Shown here: positions 16,684 to 24,439 of the stretch, in pieces
Numbering within the stretch: the stretch's first letter is position 1
How the letters are laid out: each line of letters begins with the position of its first letter
Source of the DNA: Streptomyces sp. cf386
GTDB lineage: Bacteria; Actinomycetota; Actinomycetes; Streptomycetales; Streptomycetaceae
Reading direction: 5' to 3'
Length of the DNA stretch: 50,954 bases
Assembly (NCBI RefSeq): GCF_900103585.1
Contig: NZ_FNHV01000040.1
Coordinates: 1 to 50,954 of the forward strand
Notes under the pieces: generated by a model
The model's database searches: none
Seen by the model: the letters and a program-made list of their open reading frames with translations, nothing else
Told to the model about the DNA's origin: nothing
Made by a program: the position numbers and the translations under genes

Positions 16684-17019
16684 TCAGTACCTCGTGTCGC
16701 CGGTGTTGTCGCGGTAGCGCTGCTCAGCCAGCGGAATCTTGTAGCGGTACCAACGCTCCCGGTGATGGGGCTGACCGCGCCGCAGGCGCCGTACACCACG
16801 GGCCGTCCCTCGACGGTCGAACAAGTGCCGTTCTGGGAAGTGCACTTGGCCCAGCCGCCGGCCCGGGTTGCCGAGGGGCGCGACGGAGCAGGACTTCATG
16901 ATGTCGGCCGCCGGGGCGCCACCGAAGGAGGCGCCGGTGCTGCCGGTCGCCCTCTCGTAGGTGTACGTTCCGGCGCCGTGGGCCACCGCGCGGGTGCCGG
17001 TGAAAGTGCAGAACTCCTG
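16684..17019 (-). pseudogene. Remnant of a Cys-containing, probably secreted protein (truncated, two frameshifts)
   Basis: On the minus strand the codon-like frame starts abruptly near 17019 (QEFCTFTGTRAVAHG, then ATGSTGASFGGAPAADIMKSC). It shifts near 16865 into a frame reading GGWAKCTSQNGTCSTVEGRP, then VVYGACGAVSPITG. It shifts back near 16770 to end ERWYRYKIPLAEQRY, then RDNTGDTRY and the stop at 16684. In each segment the third codon positions are strongly GC, unlike the alternative frames, so two compensating indels are likely. The regular Cys spacing suggests an exported protein, but the signal peptide would be in the lost 5' part. Family not recognised. Confidence 0.5.
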
Positions 17020-17358
17020 GAGCCACAGCCCGGCGACGCACCGTCGGCGACATGGACCCTGGAGTGCACCACGAGTTCCTCGCCGACCGGCACCGAGGTC
17101 AAAGGGCCCTCCGTGCAGGACCGTCTGGGCCGACGGTTCATCTACCTGTCGTGGGGCACGGTCGACGAGTCGGGCACCTTCACGATGTTCCGCCGCGCCA
17201 AGCTCATGCTCGACGTCATCTCCGCCGACGTACTCGCCGCCGCCGCACGCGCCGGGCTGCTGGTCGGACGACTCGGCCTGACCGACGCGCAGGGCGGGCC
17301 CCTGTGCGGACGCGTCGAGCCCCCGCACATCACCTGGACCGCCGCACGCGCCGGCTGA
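17014..17358 (+). pseudogene. DUF5990-family gene, 5'-truncated remnant
   Basis: The frame reads ELLEPQPGDAPSATWTLEC, then VQDRLGRRFIYLSWGTVDE, then SGTFTMFRRAKLMLDVI, and ends VGRLGLTDAQGGPLCGRV plus a short tail. These are the middle and end of DUF5990 proteins, which usually have about 45 more residues upstream. No start or ribosome site precedes the homology, and it begins exactly where the opposite-strand remnant begins (about 17015). Function of the family is unknown. Confidence 0.65.
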
Positions 17359-17850
17359 GAGCGGTTGCATACCGTCCCTCGCCGGCATCGCCTGCGCGCC
17401 ACCCGCGGTCAGTGCTCACCGGTGGTGAGGCTGAGCGAGACACAGCGATTCTCGTGGCGGCAGGCGCGGCACGATGTCGTCGCCATACGGGCGGAACGCG
17501 GCCGGCAGCCTGGCGAAAGCACCTGACCGATGAACCGGCCACCCGTCCGGTTGACGACGCGGGTGCTCACGGGAGCCGCCGTGGCTGCGGCCGTCGGCGT
17601 CGTACCCTTCTGGCCGATGTGACCTTCATCGCGATAGTGGGGTCTCGGCGGGGTACCCGTTGCCCCATCCGCTGATGACGATGGCAGCGGCGCATGGCTC
17701 ATCGACGGAGGTCATGGCGCTGTGGCCGGAAGCGCTCGGCAGGAACACTGCATCCGCGCGGATCAATATCTGTATCCGTGAAGTGAGAAATAGGTGCGGC
17801 ACACAGCGAGTATTCCTCGATCACCGGCTCTGGCGGAATTATTTTCCCGC
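17359..17850. other. Non-coding stretch before the cold-shock gene
   Basis: No gene supported. The right part (about 17760-17940) is clearly less GC-rich than its surroundings. The start (17355-17368) shares a GCCGGCTGAGAGCG match with the sequence around att core 7, but the T-arm that should follow is absent. Confidence 0.4.
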
Positions 17851-17994
17851 GCAGGGTCGATCGCGGCATGCTAATGTCGATCTCAGTTGCAGGTGTGGTT
17901 GCCAGAAGGTTCATTTTCCGACGGGTTAATCAGCACGGCGACGCGGAATCCGCACAGGGCGAATTCCGCACATCGTCTCCGAAGGAGAAATGAC
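17851..17994 (+). promoter_or_regulatory. Leader region of the cold-shock gene
   Basis: A relatively AT-rich stretch of about 140 bases immediately upstream of the csp start. It contains a GCGGAAT / ATTCCGC hairpin (17943-17969) close to the ribosome site GAAGGAG (17981-17987). Long structured leaders controlling translation are common for cold-shock protein genes; the transcription start is not determined. Confidence 0.4.
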
Positions 17995-18198
17995 ATGGCT
18001 ACTGGCACCGTGAAGTGGTTCAACGCGGAAAAGGGCTTCGGCTTCATCGAGCAGGACGGCGGCGGCGCCGACGTCTTCGCCCACTACTCGAACATCGCCA
18101 CCCAGGGCTTCCGCGAGCTGCAGGAAGGCCAGAAGGTGTCGTTCGACATCGGGCAGGGCCAGAAGGGCCCGACGGCCGAGAACATCGTTCCTGCCTGA
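17995..18198 (+). CDS. Cold-shock-domain protein (CspA family)
   Basis: 67 residues, a single cold-shock OB fold: MATGTVKWFNAEKGFGFIEQ contains RNP1 (KGFGFIE), and DVFAHYSNI is RNP2-like (VFAHY), followed by LQEGQKVSFDIGQGQKGPTAENI. It binds single-stranded RNA/DNA and melts mRNA structure. GAAGGAG lies 7 bases before the ATG. It is followed by its own strong terminator and, in the same direction, by a DEAD-box helicase, so both RNA-remodelling functions travel together in this cassette. Confidence 0.95.
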   Translation: MATGTVKWFNAEKGFGFIEQDGGGADVFAHYSNIATQGFRELQEGQKVSFDIGQGQKGPTAENIVPA

Positions 18199-18222
18199 CA
18201 CCGGCAGCAACGCATACTTCGC

Positions 18223-18258
18223 AGCTGGGGCCCGCACCTTGGGGTGCGGGCCCCAGCT
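18223..18258 (+). terminator. Intrinsic hairpin after the cold-shock gene
   Basis: A perfect 16-bp stem (AGCTGGGGCCCGCACC and its complement) with loop TTGG, 24 bases after the stop. Confidence 0.88.
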
Positions 18259-18442
18259 CGCTGCATTTCAGGGCGCATGACGGGAATGCCTCACCGCATC
18301 ACCGAGCGGTGACGCATTACCCCGTCGATCCGAATCGGCGCCCATCACCTCCGGCCCGTTCTCGCGATTCTCTGCGCCGTTCATTTTGCTGCGGAATCTC
18401 CTTGCTACGTGCCCACGTGCTCACATCGAGGAAAGGTTCCGC

Positions 18443-19936
18443 TTGAACCGCGCACGCACCGCACGCACGACCCGCACCTACGACCGCTCCCGGGGTTCTG
18501 CCGCCCAGCTGTCGGGAGCGCCGCGGCGTTCCCAGAGCTACGGACGTCGACAGGCCGCACCCCAGGGCGAGTTCGCGCTACCGAAGACGATCACGCCCGC
18601 GCTGCCCGCCGTCGAGTCCTTCGCCGACCTCACCCTGCCGGCGCCGTTGCTGGCCGCGCTCGGGCACGAGGGCGTGACCGTACCGTTCCCCATCCAGGGA
18701 GCGACCCTGCCGAACTCCCTCGCCGGACGGGATGTGCTCGGCCGCGGCCGTACCGGGTCGGGCAAGACCCTCGCTTTCGGTCTTGCGATGCTGGCCCGTA
18801 CAGCGGGCCGGCGCGCGGAATCACGGCAGCCGCTTGCCTTGGTCCTCGTCCCCACCCGCGAGCTGGCCCAGCAAGTGACCGACGCGCTCACCCCGTACGC
18901 CCGCTCCGTGCGGCTGCGGCTGGCGACCGTGGTCGGCGGGATGTCCATCGGCAGGCAGGCCGGGGCGCTGCGGGCCGGGGCAGAGGTCGTCGTCGCGACG
19001 CCGGGTCGGCTCAAGGACCTCATCGGCCGTGGCGACTGCCGGCTGGATGACGTCGCCATCACCGTCCTCGACGAGGCCGACCAGATGGCCGACATGGGCT
19101 TCATGCCGCAGGTCACCGCCCTGCTCGATCAGGTGCGGCCCGAAGGACAGCGGATGCTCTTCTCCGCCACCCTGGACCGCAACGTCGACCTGCTCGTCCG
19201 CCGCTACCTGACCGACCCGGTGGTCCACTCCGTCGACCCCTCCGCGGGAGCGGTCACCACGATGGAGCACCACGTACTCCACGTGCACGAGGCGGACAAG
19301 CACCGGACGACCACCGAGATCGCGGCACGAGACGGCCGGGTGATCATGTTCCTGGACACCAAGCACGCCGTGGACCGGCTCACCAAGCACCTGCTGAACA
19401 GCGGCATCCGCGCTGCGGCCCTGCACGGCGGCAAGTCCCAGCCCCAGCGCACCCGGACCCTCGCCCAGTTCAAGACCGGACATGTGACGGTACTGGTGGC
19501 GACGAACGTCGCCGCCCGCGGCATCCACGTCGACAATCTCGACCTGGTCGTCAACGTCGATCCGCCCACCGACCACAAGGACTACCTGCACCGCGGCGGC
19601 CGCACCGCCCGCGCCGGCGAGTCCGGCAGCGTCGTCACCCTCGTCACCCCCGGCCAGCGCCGCGGCATGAGCCGACTGATGGCTTCGGCCGCCATCACCC
19701 CCCAGATCACCCCGGTACGTTCGGGTGAGGAGGAACTGAGCCGCATCACCGGGGCCCAGGCCCCTTCCGGAATTCCCGTCGTCATCACCGCCCCCGCCGC
19801 GGAACGCCCCCGCCGCGCCGGGTCGTCCGCGGCTTCCTCGCCCCGAGGCCGCCGCGCCCGCCCCGCCCAGGGGCACGCCACCGGACGAGCGGGGCGGCGC
19901 AGGACGCAGCGGCCCGCCTTCGACCCGGCTGCCTAG
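18443..19936 (+). CDS. DEAD-box ATP-dependent RNA helicase
   Basis: 497 residues from a TTG at 18443 preceded by GAGGAAAGG. All core motifs are present in order: Q motif (FADLTLP, then VPFPIQ), I GRTGSGKT, Ia PTRELAQQ, Ib TPGR, II DEAD, III SAT, V ARGI, VI HRGGRTARAG. The first 45 residues are Arg-rich, and the last 60 are basic with Arg/Pro/Ala (RRAGSSAASSPRGRRARP), a likely RNA-binding tail. Expected to unwind structured RNA, with the cold-shock protein as the natural partner. Length and motifs are normal, so it should be active. Confidence 0.93.
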   Translation: MNRARTARTTRTYDRSRGSAAQLSGAPRRSQSYGRRQAAPQGEFALPKTITPALPAVESFADLTLPAPLLAALGHEGVTVPFPIQGATLPNSLAGRDVLGRGRTGSGKTLAFGLAMLARTAGRRAESRQPLALVLVPTRELAQQVTDALTPYARSVRLRLATVVGGMSIGRQAGALRAGAEVVVATPGRLKDLIGRGDCRLDDVAITVLDEADQMADMGFMPQVTALLDQVRPEGQRMLFSATLDRNVDLLVRRYLTDPVVHSVDPSAGAVTTMEHHVLHVHEADKHRTTTEIAARDGRVIMFLDTKHAVDRLTKHLLNSGIRAAALHGGKSQPQRTRTLAQFKTGHVTVLVATNVAARGIHVDNLDLVVNVDPPTDHKDYLHRGGRTARAGESGSVVTLVTPGQRRGMSRLMASAAITPQITPVRSGEEELSRITGAQAPSGIPVVITAPAAERPRRAGSSAASSPRGRRARPAQGHATGRAGRRRTQRPAFDPAA

Positions 19937-19977
19937 ATGCATCGATCAGAAGCTCGCCCATCCCTGAGGAGACAGAT

Positions 19978-20325
19978 TTGACACCGGTGCAGACGCGGCG
20001 GCAACGAACGGTTCCCTCCCCCCGGAGCGCAGTCGACGACATGGACGCGGCCGGGCCCCGGGTCCGGGACGACATGACCGTCGAGGTCGCCCTGGCCGTC
20101 GTGGCCAGTGCCGGTGTCGAGTTCCTCCTCCTGTGCGACGGGGACGACGAGTGCACGGGCTCGATCACCAGGGCCGAACTCGCCGTTCACCGCCGCAGTT
20201 CCACGTACACGGACCGGCTCCGTCTACGGGACGTCCTCGACGGACCGTTCACCTCGCCCGCCCCTCGGCCCGTCGCCGTCGGGGAACACGGGCGGGCCCC
20301 GGGCGTCCTCGCCCTCTCCCGCTGA
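19978..20325 (+). CDS. Small CBS-like protein downstream of the DEAD-box helicase
   Basis: 115 residues from a TTG at 19978 with GAGGAGACAG before it. The core DDMTVEVALAVVASAGVEFLLLCDGDDECTGSITRAELAVH, followed by RLRLRDVLDG, has the strand-helix-strand pattern of one CBS half-unit. A complete Bateman module needs two, so it would have to dimerise. CBS units bind adenine nucleotides in many proteins; whether this one does is not visible. It lies 41 bases after the helicase stop in the same direction. Confidence 0.7.
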   Translation: MTPVQTRRQRTVPSPRSAVDDMDAAGPRVRDDMTVEVALAVVASAGVEFLLLCDGDDECTGSITRAELAVHRRSSTYTDRLRLRDVLDGPFTSPAPRPVAVGEHGRAPGVLALSR

Positions 20326-20373
20326 TCCGCCTCACCCCGGTCAGCCCGTTCTCCTTCTCTCTGTGAGGGCATC

Positions 20374-20685
20374 ATGCGCTGTGTCATCGCCCGGTACCCG
20401 TTCGACCTGACCAAGAGCGGAGTGCTGGCCTCGATGAGGGGCGTCCCGCCCGAGATCGTCACGGGTGAGTCCGTGACCATCGGCCGCCGCCGCTACCCCG
20501 TCAAGCAGGTGGGCCAGGTCATCACCCGACAGGACCGCCGCGACTTCTCCGGCGGCGAAGTCATCCGGGCCATGACCCGCCTCGGCTTCACCTGCCATGC
20601 CCGCCCCGACGCCGCGCCCGTGCGTGTCCCGACTCCGGTCCAGACCGCGTCGACACTGCTCGGCGCCGCCTCCATGGACGTATGA
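20374..20685 (+). CDS. SCO5918-family hypothetical protein
   Basis: 103 residues from ATG 20374 with GTGAGGG upstream. The sequence (MRCVIARYPFDLTKSGVLASM, then VTIGRRRYPVKQVGQVITRQDRRDFSGGEVIRAMTRLGFTCH) is a small globular protein I associate with the Streptomyces SCO5918 family, which clusters with DEAD-box helicase, CBS-like and cold-shock genes. No catalytic motif; function unknown. It is followed at once by a long terminator, so it ends the helicase transcript. Confidence 0.75.
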   Translation: MRCVIARYPFDLTKSGVLASMRGVPPEIVTGESVTIGRRRYPVKQVGQVITRQDRRDFSGGEVIRAMTRLGFTCHARPDAAPVRVPTPVQTASTLLGAASMDV

Positions 20686-20716
20686 GGCCGGGCGGCAAAC
20701 CGCCATCAGGATCCCC

Positions 20717-20756
20717 CGTGAGGGCCCTGCCGACATGTGTCGGCAGGGCCCTCACG
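20717..20756 (+). terminator. Strong hairpin after the SCO5918-family gene
   Basis: A perfect 19-bp stem starting CGTGAGGGCCCTGCCG with a 2-base loop, about 30 bases after the stop. Confidence 0.88.
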
Positions 20757-21311
20757 GCCGTCTCGCCGTCCGCTCTCCGCGACTGAACCGCCGGCCACAA
20801 CGGCCTGCGTCACCCGTTGTTGCAGGTGACAGGCTATCTGTTCCCCCAAAGAGCCGAAACCTACTCTTGCCAGAGTAGACATTGAGCCATGGCACGGTTA
20901 GCCTTTTTCTCGTTGAAACCGGTCAAGCGAAACCCGGCAGACACGAACTGGCGGGTTGCAGTACATGAAGTTCGCAGGCCAGTGCGGCTCTGGAGTCCCG
21001 AAGCCAAGTGTTCGTAGAACGGTGACGGGGCTGAGGGCCACACTGGGCGGCCCGCAGGTCGAGGGGCCGCCGACAGCAGTACCGCAGTACCAGTTCACCA
21101 AGCGGTTGGTTCAGAGGAAGGACGGAGGACGCAGACGCCATCAGGATCGCCCGGCCCGGGAAGCACTCGGCCGGGTACCGCAAGACCCAGGATTGGAAGG
21201 TGGTCCCCGGTCACGCAGCCGCGATCCCCGCACCCCCCTTCTGCAGGGCTGGTAGCGGAAACAGACGGTCGGCACAGCAATAGGGCCGACAGATGGTGTT
21301 GAATTTCCTTC
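20757..21311. other. Non-coding stretch between the helicase cluster and the MerR gene
   Basis: No gene supported. It contains a small hairpin CTACTCT / AGAGTAG (20861-20878) in a locally AT-richer area and another, GGCGGCCC / GGGCCGCC (21046-21071). A structured small RNA is possible but I have no further support. Confidence 0.4.
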
Positions 21312-21343
21312 GGGGCCCTGGTGCCGTACGGCACCAGGGCCCC
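21312..21343. promoter_or_regulatory. Perfect 15-bp inverted repeat upstream of the MerR gene
   Basis: GGGGCCCTGGTGCCG and its exact complement around a 2-base centre, 26 bases before the MerR start codon. Either a terminator of an upstream transcript or the operator of the MerR-type regulator; its closeness to the start makes an operator or attenuator reading attractive. Confidence 0.5.
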
Positions 21344-21368
21344 TCGACGCGTTGCACAACGAGGTGAC

Positions 21369-21722
21369 ATGACAGCAGATATCCCCCTCAGTGATCGTCT
21401 GGACGACGACGACTACCCCGCATACACCATGGGGCGGGCCGCCGAGATGCTCGGAGCCACCCCGGCTTTCCTCCGAGCCATCGGTGAGGCCCGTCTGATC
21501 ACTCCGCTTCGCTCGGAGGGCGGGCACCGCCGGTACTCCCGCTACCAACTGCGGATCGCCGCGCGCGCCCGCGAGCTCGTCGACAGGGGCACCCCGATCG
21601 AGGCTGCATGCCGCATCGTCATCCTTGAGGACCAGCTCGAGGAAGCTCAGCGCATCAACGCCGAGTACCGCAACCGTGCCGAGCACGAAGCGCCCGACAG
21701 CTCTCTTCCCGGTGCCAGCTGA
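21369..21722 (+). CDS. MerR-family transcriptional regulator
   Basis: 117 residues from ATG 21369 with GAGGTG before it. N-terminal MerR winged helix: YTMGRAAEMLGATPAFLRAIGEARLITPLRSEGGHRRYSRYQLRI. A helix with RELVDRGTPIEAACRIVILEDQLEEA follows, forming a short dimerisation coiled coil. There is no Cys-rich effector pocket or long C-terminal sensor domain, so it belongs to the short HspR-like group. In this cassette it is the only regulator, and the csp/helicase genes are plausible targets (inference). Confidence 0.85.
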   Translation: MTADIPLSDRLDDDDYPAYTMGRAAEMLGATPAFLRAIGEARLITPLRSEGGHRRYSRYQLRIAARARELVDRGTPIEAACRIVILEDQLEEAQRINAEYRNRAEHEAPDSSLPGAS

Positions 21723-21905
21723 TCACGTGGGCGCGCGCCGGTCGGCTCGAACACGCGCGACGCCCGATCGCCCCTGAGCGCCCGCCTGGGACAGCAGTTC
21801 GTGCCCCGCGGGTCAGCCTCCCGGCAGCGGGCGGTGGCGCCTCCGCGGTCGACGGCCGTCTTGACGCCCGCGAAGATCACCAGTCGGACTCCCCCGCTAC
21901 GGCGC
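21723..21905. other. Non-coding right end of cassette 4
   Basis: Nothing recognisable between the MerR stop and the arm block. Confidence 0.5.
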
Positions 21906-21957
21906 CGTGCCCCCAGCGTGCCCGTAACAGCTGACGGCAACGGTCGACAGCGGTGCG
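21906..21957 (+). repeat. Right-arm block of cassette 4
   Basis: CGTGCCC-N4-CGTGCCC, GTAACAGCTGA, then CAACGGTCGACAGCGGTGCG: somewhat diverged from the other arms. The inner box CAGGTCAGCGACC lies near 22000, about 30 bases before core 5. Confidence 0.85.
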
Positions 21958-22028
21958 AGCCGGCACTCACACAGCGCTACCGGCACGCCACATGAGTGCA
22001 GGTCAGCGACCACGTGGCCCTCCAAGCG

Positions 22029-22079
22029 CCGTCGCTTCCCAAGCTGAGAGCGCGAGTTCGATTCTCGTCACCCGCTCCA
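22029..22079 (+). repeat. att core 5: 3' part of tRNA-Gly(CCC)
   Basis: Identical to core 1 across the tRNA-derived part, with encoded CCA. Confidence 0.9.
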
Positions 22080-22084
22080 CTTTG

Positions 22085-22111
22085 AAACCCCAGGTCGGCG
22101 GCCTGGGGTTT
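22085..22111 (+). terminator. Hairpin following att core 5
   Basis: AAACCCCAGG / CCTGGGGTTT, perfect 10 bp, loop TCGGCGG. It would also serve the convergent beta-lactamase-family gene, whose stop lies 92 bases to the right. Confidence 0.75.
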
Positions 22112-22202
22112 GTTTGTTGCCTAGATCATGCTGGAGCGGATGCAGGCGACGCTCGGCAATGCGACCTCCTGCGCCGTATCCGGCCGGCCTTGCCCGCAGG
22201 CT

Positions 22203-23846
22203 CTAGTCGTTCCTCGTGAAGGTGCCGAGACCGGTCGTGTCGAGGTTCTCGACCCGGACCTTGTCGGCGCGTCCGCCGGGCCCGACGGTGAAGGTCACGC
22301 CGGACAGGCCGACGGCCATTTCGCCGGTGGTGCGGTAGCTGAAGGTGTCACCGTCGTAGTGGCGCAAGGAGAACCGTTGCTTCTTGGGCCCAAGTTGCAT
22401 GGTGAGTTCGTCCCCCTGGGCGCTGACGGTCATCGGGCCGTAGTAATCATTGGCGTACGTTCCGGTGTAGGCGCTGTTCGCCTTGGCGGGTGCGGGCGAG
22501 GCCGGAGGCTTGCTGTAGTCGACCGGCGATTGTTCCCCGTGCAGGGATTGCTTGAAGATCGGCCCGAGGAACGTCAGCCAGTCGACGGTCGGCCCGCCCG
22601 TCTGCGCGGTGTCGAGGAACGTGGAGGCGATCGCCTCGGGCACGCCGATGGGCTCGCCGTTGGTCAGGACGACGATGCCGAGCTTCTCCGAGGGCAGCAA
22701 CGCGACGTTGGTGGCCGCCCCCAGCGCGAAGCCGCCGGAGTGGCCGAGCTTCAGCCTGCCCTGGTCGTCGTAGCTCACGTTCCAGCCGAGCCCGTAGAAC
22801 CCGGACCTGCCGGCGGGCGCGTGCGGCGGCTCGGAGACCATGCGCGGCAGGTGGGTCTGCTCCAGCGCGTCGGCGTCGACGACTTGCCGCCCCTCGAATG
22901 TGCCGTCGCCCAGTTGCAGGCGCAGCCACTTCGTCATGTCCTGGGCCGTGGAGCTGGCCCCGCCCGCCGGGCTCTGGGCGTCCGCGTCGCGCACATGCTC
23001 GGCACGCCAGGTGTCCCCGGTCTTCACATGCAAGGCGGCCTTGTTGTCCGCCTTCTCGTAGTCGGCGAAGGAAGAGCTGGTGGAGTCCATGCCGAGTGGC
23101 CGGTACAGCTTCTCGGCGGACAGCTTCTCCCAGCTGGTCCCCGCTGCTCGCGCGGCGGCGACTCCGGCTTCGGTCAGTCCGAAGTTGGTGTACGCGTAGT
23201 GGGCACGGAAGGGAGCCGACGGTTCGTAGCGGAGGTGGTCCAGGATGTACGAGCGGTCGTAGCCGAGGTCCTCCAGGAGGTCTCCGGCGTGGTCGGGCAG
23301 TCCGCTGCGATGCGCGAACAGGTCGGCCAGCGTGACATGGCGGGTGACCCACGGGTCCTTCAGCGCGAAGCCGGAGCTGTGGTCGACGACCGGGTCGTCC
23401 CAGCCGACGGTCTTCTCGCCCACGGCCGCGGCGACCACGGTGGACGCAAGGGGCTTGGAGACCGAGGCGAGCTGGAAGACGGTGTCCGCTCCGACCTCGT
23501 CCTTCGTGCCTGCCTTCCGCACGCCGAACCCCTTCACATACAGCACCTCGTCGTCGTGCACCACGCCCACGGCGACACCGGGCACACCGGTGCGGCGCAT
23601 GGCATCCCGTACGACGTCGTCCAGCTTGCTCACCGCGGTCTCGACCTCCGCCCGGGTGAGCTGTGGCGGTGGCTGGGCGGGTGGGACGGTGGGCAGCGGC
23701 GACGTCCCGACGGCCGCACGCCCGGCGACGGTGGTGTCGGCATCGGACCCGGTACAGCCGACGGCCAGTGCCGCTACCAGGCCCAGTGCCGCGGCGGAGC
23801 GAAGGGGGCGCGGGCATGCACTGTCGAGTCGGGACATGTCTTCCAT
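22203..23846 (-). CDS. Serine beta-lactamase-family (class C / PBP4*-like) lipoprotein hydrolase
   Basis: 547 residues from ATG 23846; a second ATG at 23837 is also possible. A lipoprotein signal peptide ends in LAVGC (lipidated Cys about residue 31). The catalytic SVSK tetrad (Ser128, Lys131 in my numbering) follows FQLAS, a YTN motif lies after FRAHYA, and HSGG occurs near the C-terminal third. The last 110 residues (AYTGTYANDYYGPMTVS) match the DUF3471-like C-terminal domain often found on D-aminopeptidases and esterases of this fold. Likely an extracellular hydrolase; whether it acts on beta-lactams, peptides or esters cannot be told. It is the sole gene of its cassette. Confidence 0.88.
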   Translation of the reverse strand: MEDMSRLDSACPRPLRSAAALGLVAALAVGCTGSDADTTVAGRAAVGTSPLPTVPPAQPPPQLTRAEVETAVSKLDDVVRDAMRRTGVPGVAVGVVHDDEVLYVKGFGVRKAGTKDEVGADTVFQLASVSKPLASTVVAAAVGEKTVGWDDPVVDHSSGFALKDPWVTRHVTLADLFAHRSGLPDHAGDLLEDLGYDRSYILDHLRYEPSAPFRAHYAYTNFGLTEAGVAAARAAGTSWEKLSAEKLYRPLGMDSTSSSFADYEKADNKAALHVKTGDTWRAEHVRDADAQSPAGGASSTAQDMTKWLRLQLGDGTFEGRQVVDADALEQTHLPRMVSEPPHAPAGRSGFYGLGWNVSYDDQGRLKLGHSGGFALGAATNVALLPSEKLGIVVLTNGEPIGVPEAIASTFLDTAQTGGPTVDWLTFLGPIFKQSLHGEQSPVDYSKPPASPAPAKANSAYTGTYANDYYGPMTVSAQGDELTMQLGPKKQRFSLRHYDGDTFSYRTTGEMAVGLSGVTFTVGPGGRADKVRVENLDTTGLGTFTRND

Positions 23847-23961
23847 GGAAATCCCGCCCCCGGCACCTGTCGCGCCTTGGCGAGCCGTTCGGGGGGTCCG
23901 GCATAGCGCCGTCACGCTCGCCTGTTCAGGCCGCCCAAGGCTGAGTCCCTGTGCACGGTGT
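23847..23961. other. Upstream region of the beta-lactamase-family gene
   Basis: Short region carrying the promoter of the minus-strand gene, ending at the arm block. No other gene. Confidence 0.4.
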
Positions 23962-24012
23962 CGTGCCCATAGCGTGCCCAAGAGAGCGGACAACCACGGT
24001 CAACAGCGGTGG
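23962..24012 (+). repeat. Right-arm block of cassette 5
   Basis: CGTGCCC-N4-CGTGCCC, AAGAGAGCGGA, then AACCACGGTCAACAGCGGTG. The inner box CAGGTCAGAGCC lies near 24053. Confidence 0.88.
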
Positions 24013-24082
24013 GATCCGACACCACTTTCATCCCAGAGAGAAGGCATTGCGCAGGTCAGAGCCATAGAGCCCACCCAAGCGC

Positions 24083-24131
24083 TGTCGCTTCCCCAGCTGA
24101 GGGCGCGAGTTCGATTCTCGTCACCCGCTCC
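24083..24131 (+). repeat. att core 6: degenerate 3' part of tRNA-Gly
   Basis: Carries substitutions in the anticodon loop (CTTCCCCAG for CTTCCCAAG) and variable region (GAGGGCG for GAGAGCG) and lacks the final A of CCA. T-arm and acceptor strand are intact. Confidence 0.85.
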
Positions 24132-24135
24132 TTTG

Positions 24136-24162
24136 AAGCCCCAGGCCAACGGCCTGGGGCTT
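24136..24162 (+). terminator. Hairpin following att core 6
   Basis: AAGCCCCAGGCC / GGCCTGGGGCTT, a perfect 12-bp stem with a 3-base loop, then TT. Compensatory changes relative to the other cores keep the pairing, which argues that the structure is selected. Confidence 0.75.
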
Positions 24163-24202
24163 TTGCGCGAGCGGGGCTCTCCCGCGTTTTCTGGCACATG
24201 TC

Positions 24203-24232
24203 GCGCTCGAAGATTGGGCACGCGGAGGGCAC
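24203..24232 (+). repeat. Left-arm block of cassette 6 (inverted GTGCCC pair)
   Basis: GCGCTCGAAGATT and then GGGCAC-N5-GGGCAC, 72 bases after core 6, nearly identical to 16442-16471. CTGACCTGCGAC follows at 24275. Confidence 0.82.
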
Positions 24233-24439
24233 GAGTGTTTTGCGGGTGCAGCCCGCTCACGTTGTCGCACGGCACTGACCTGCGACTTCACGTCAACCAT
24301 CAGCAGGTTCGCGCGGTGAGAGCGCACTCAGCCTGCCCGTCCCGAACGGCGCCGGACGCTTACCGCTCATCGCCCAACTCGACACGAGGGGACACAACTT
24401 CCTTGCGGGAGCAGGCGCTTGGCCGCCGAGGATCTCGCG
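24233..24439. other. Non-coding left end of cassette 6
   Basis: No gene. It contains CTGACCTGCGACTTCAC (24275-24291) and a GAGAGCGCACTCAGCCTGC segment that matches the left end of cassette 4 around 16562, so homology between the two left ends extends over about 180 bases. Confidence 0.6.

Noticed and set aside
17355..17390. A possible eighth att core, from the GCCGGCTGAGAGCG match
   Set aside because: Only 14 bases match; the T-arm and acceptor strand are absent and the match overlaps the end of the DUF5990 coding remnant.
20757..21311. A small RNA gene
   Set aside because: Two minor hairpins exist, but there is no promoter, terminator pairing or known family match to support it.
7253..24012. 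The arm blocks as the 3' ends of integrase genes
   Set aside because: Translations of the blocks in any one frame are not conserved between copies, whereas the DNA repeats are, so they behave as binding sites rather than coding sequence.
2155..24131. A CRISPR array, suggested by regularly repeated sequence
   Set aside because: Repeats are kilobases apart, tRNA-derived and separated by genes; there are no spacers and no cas genes.
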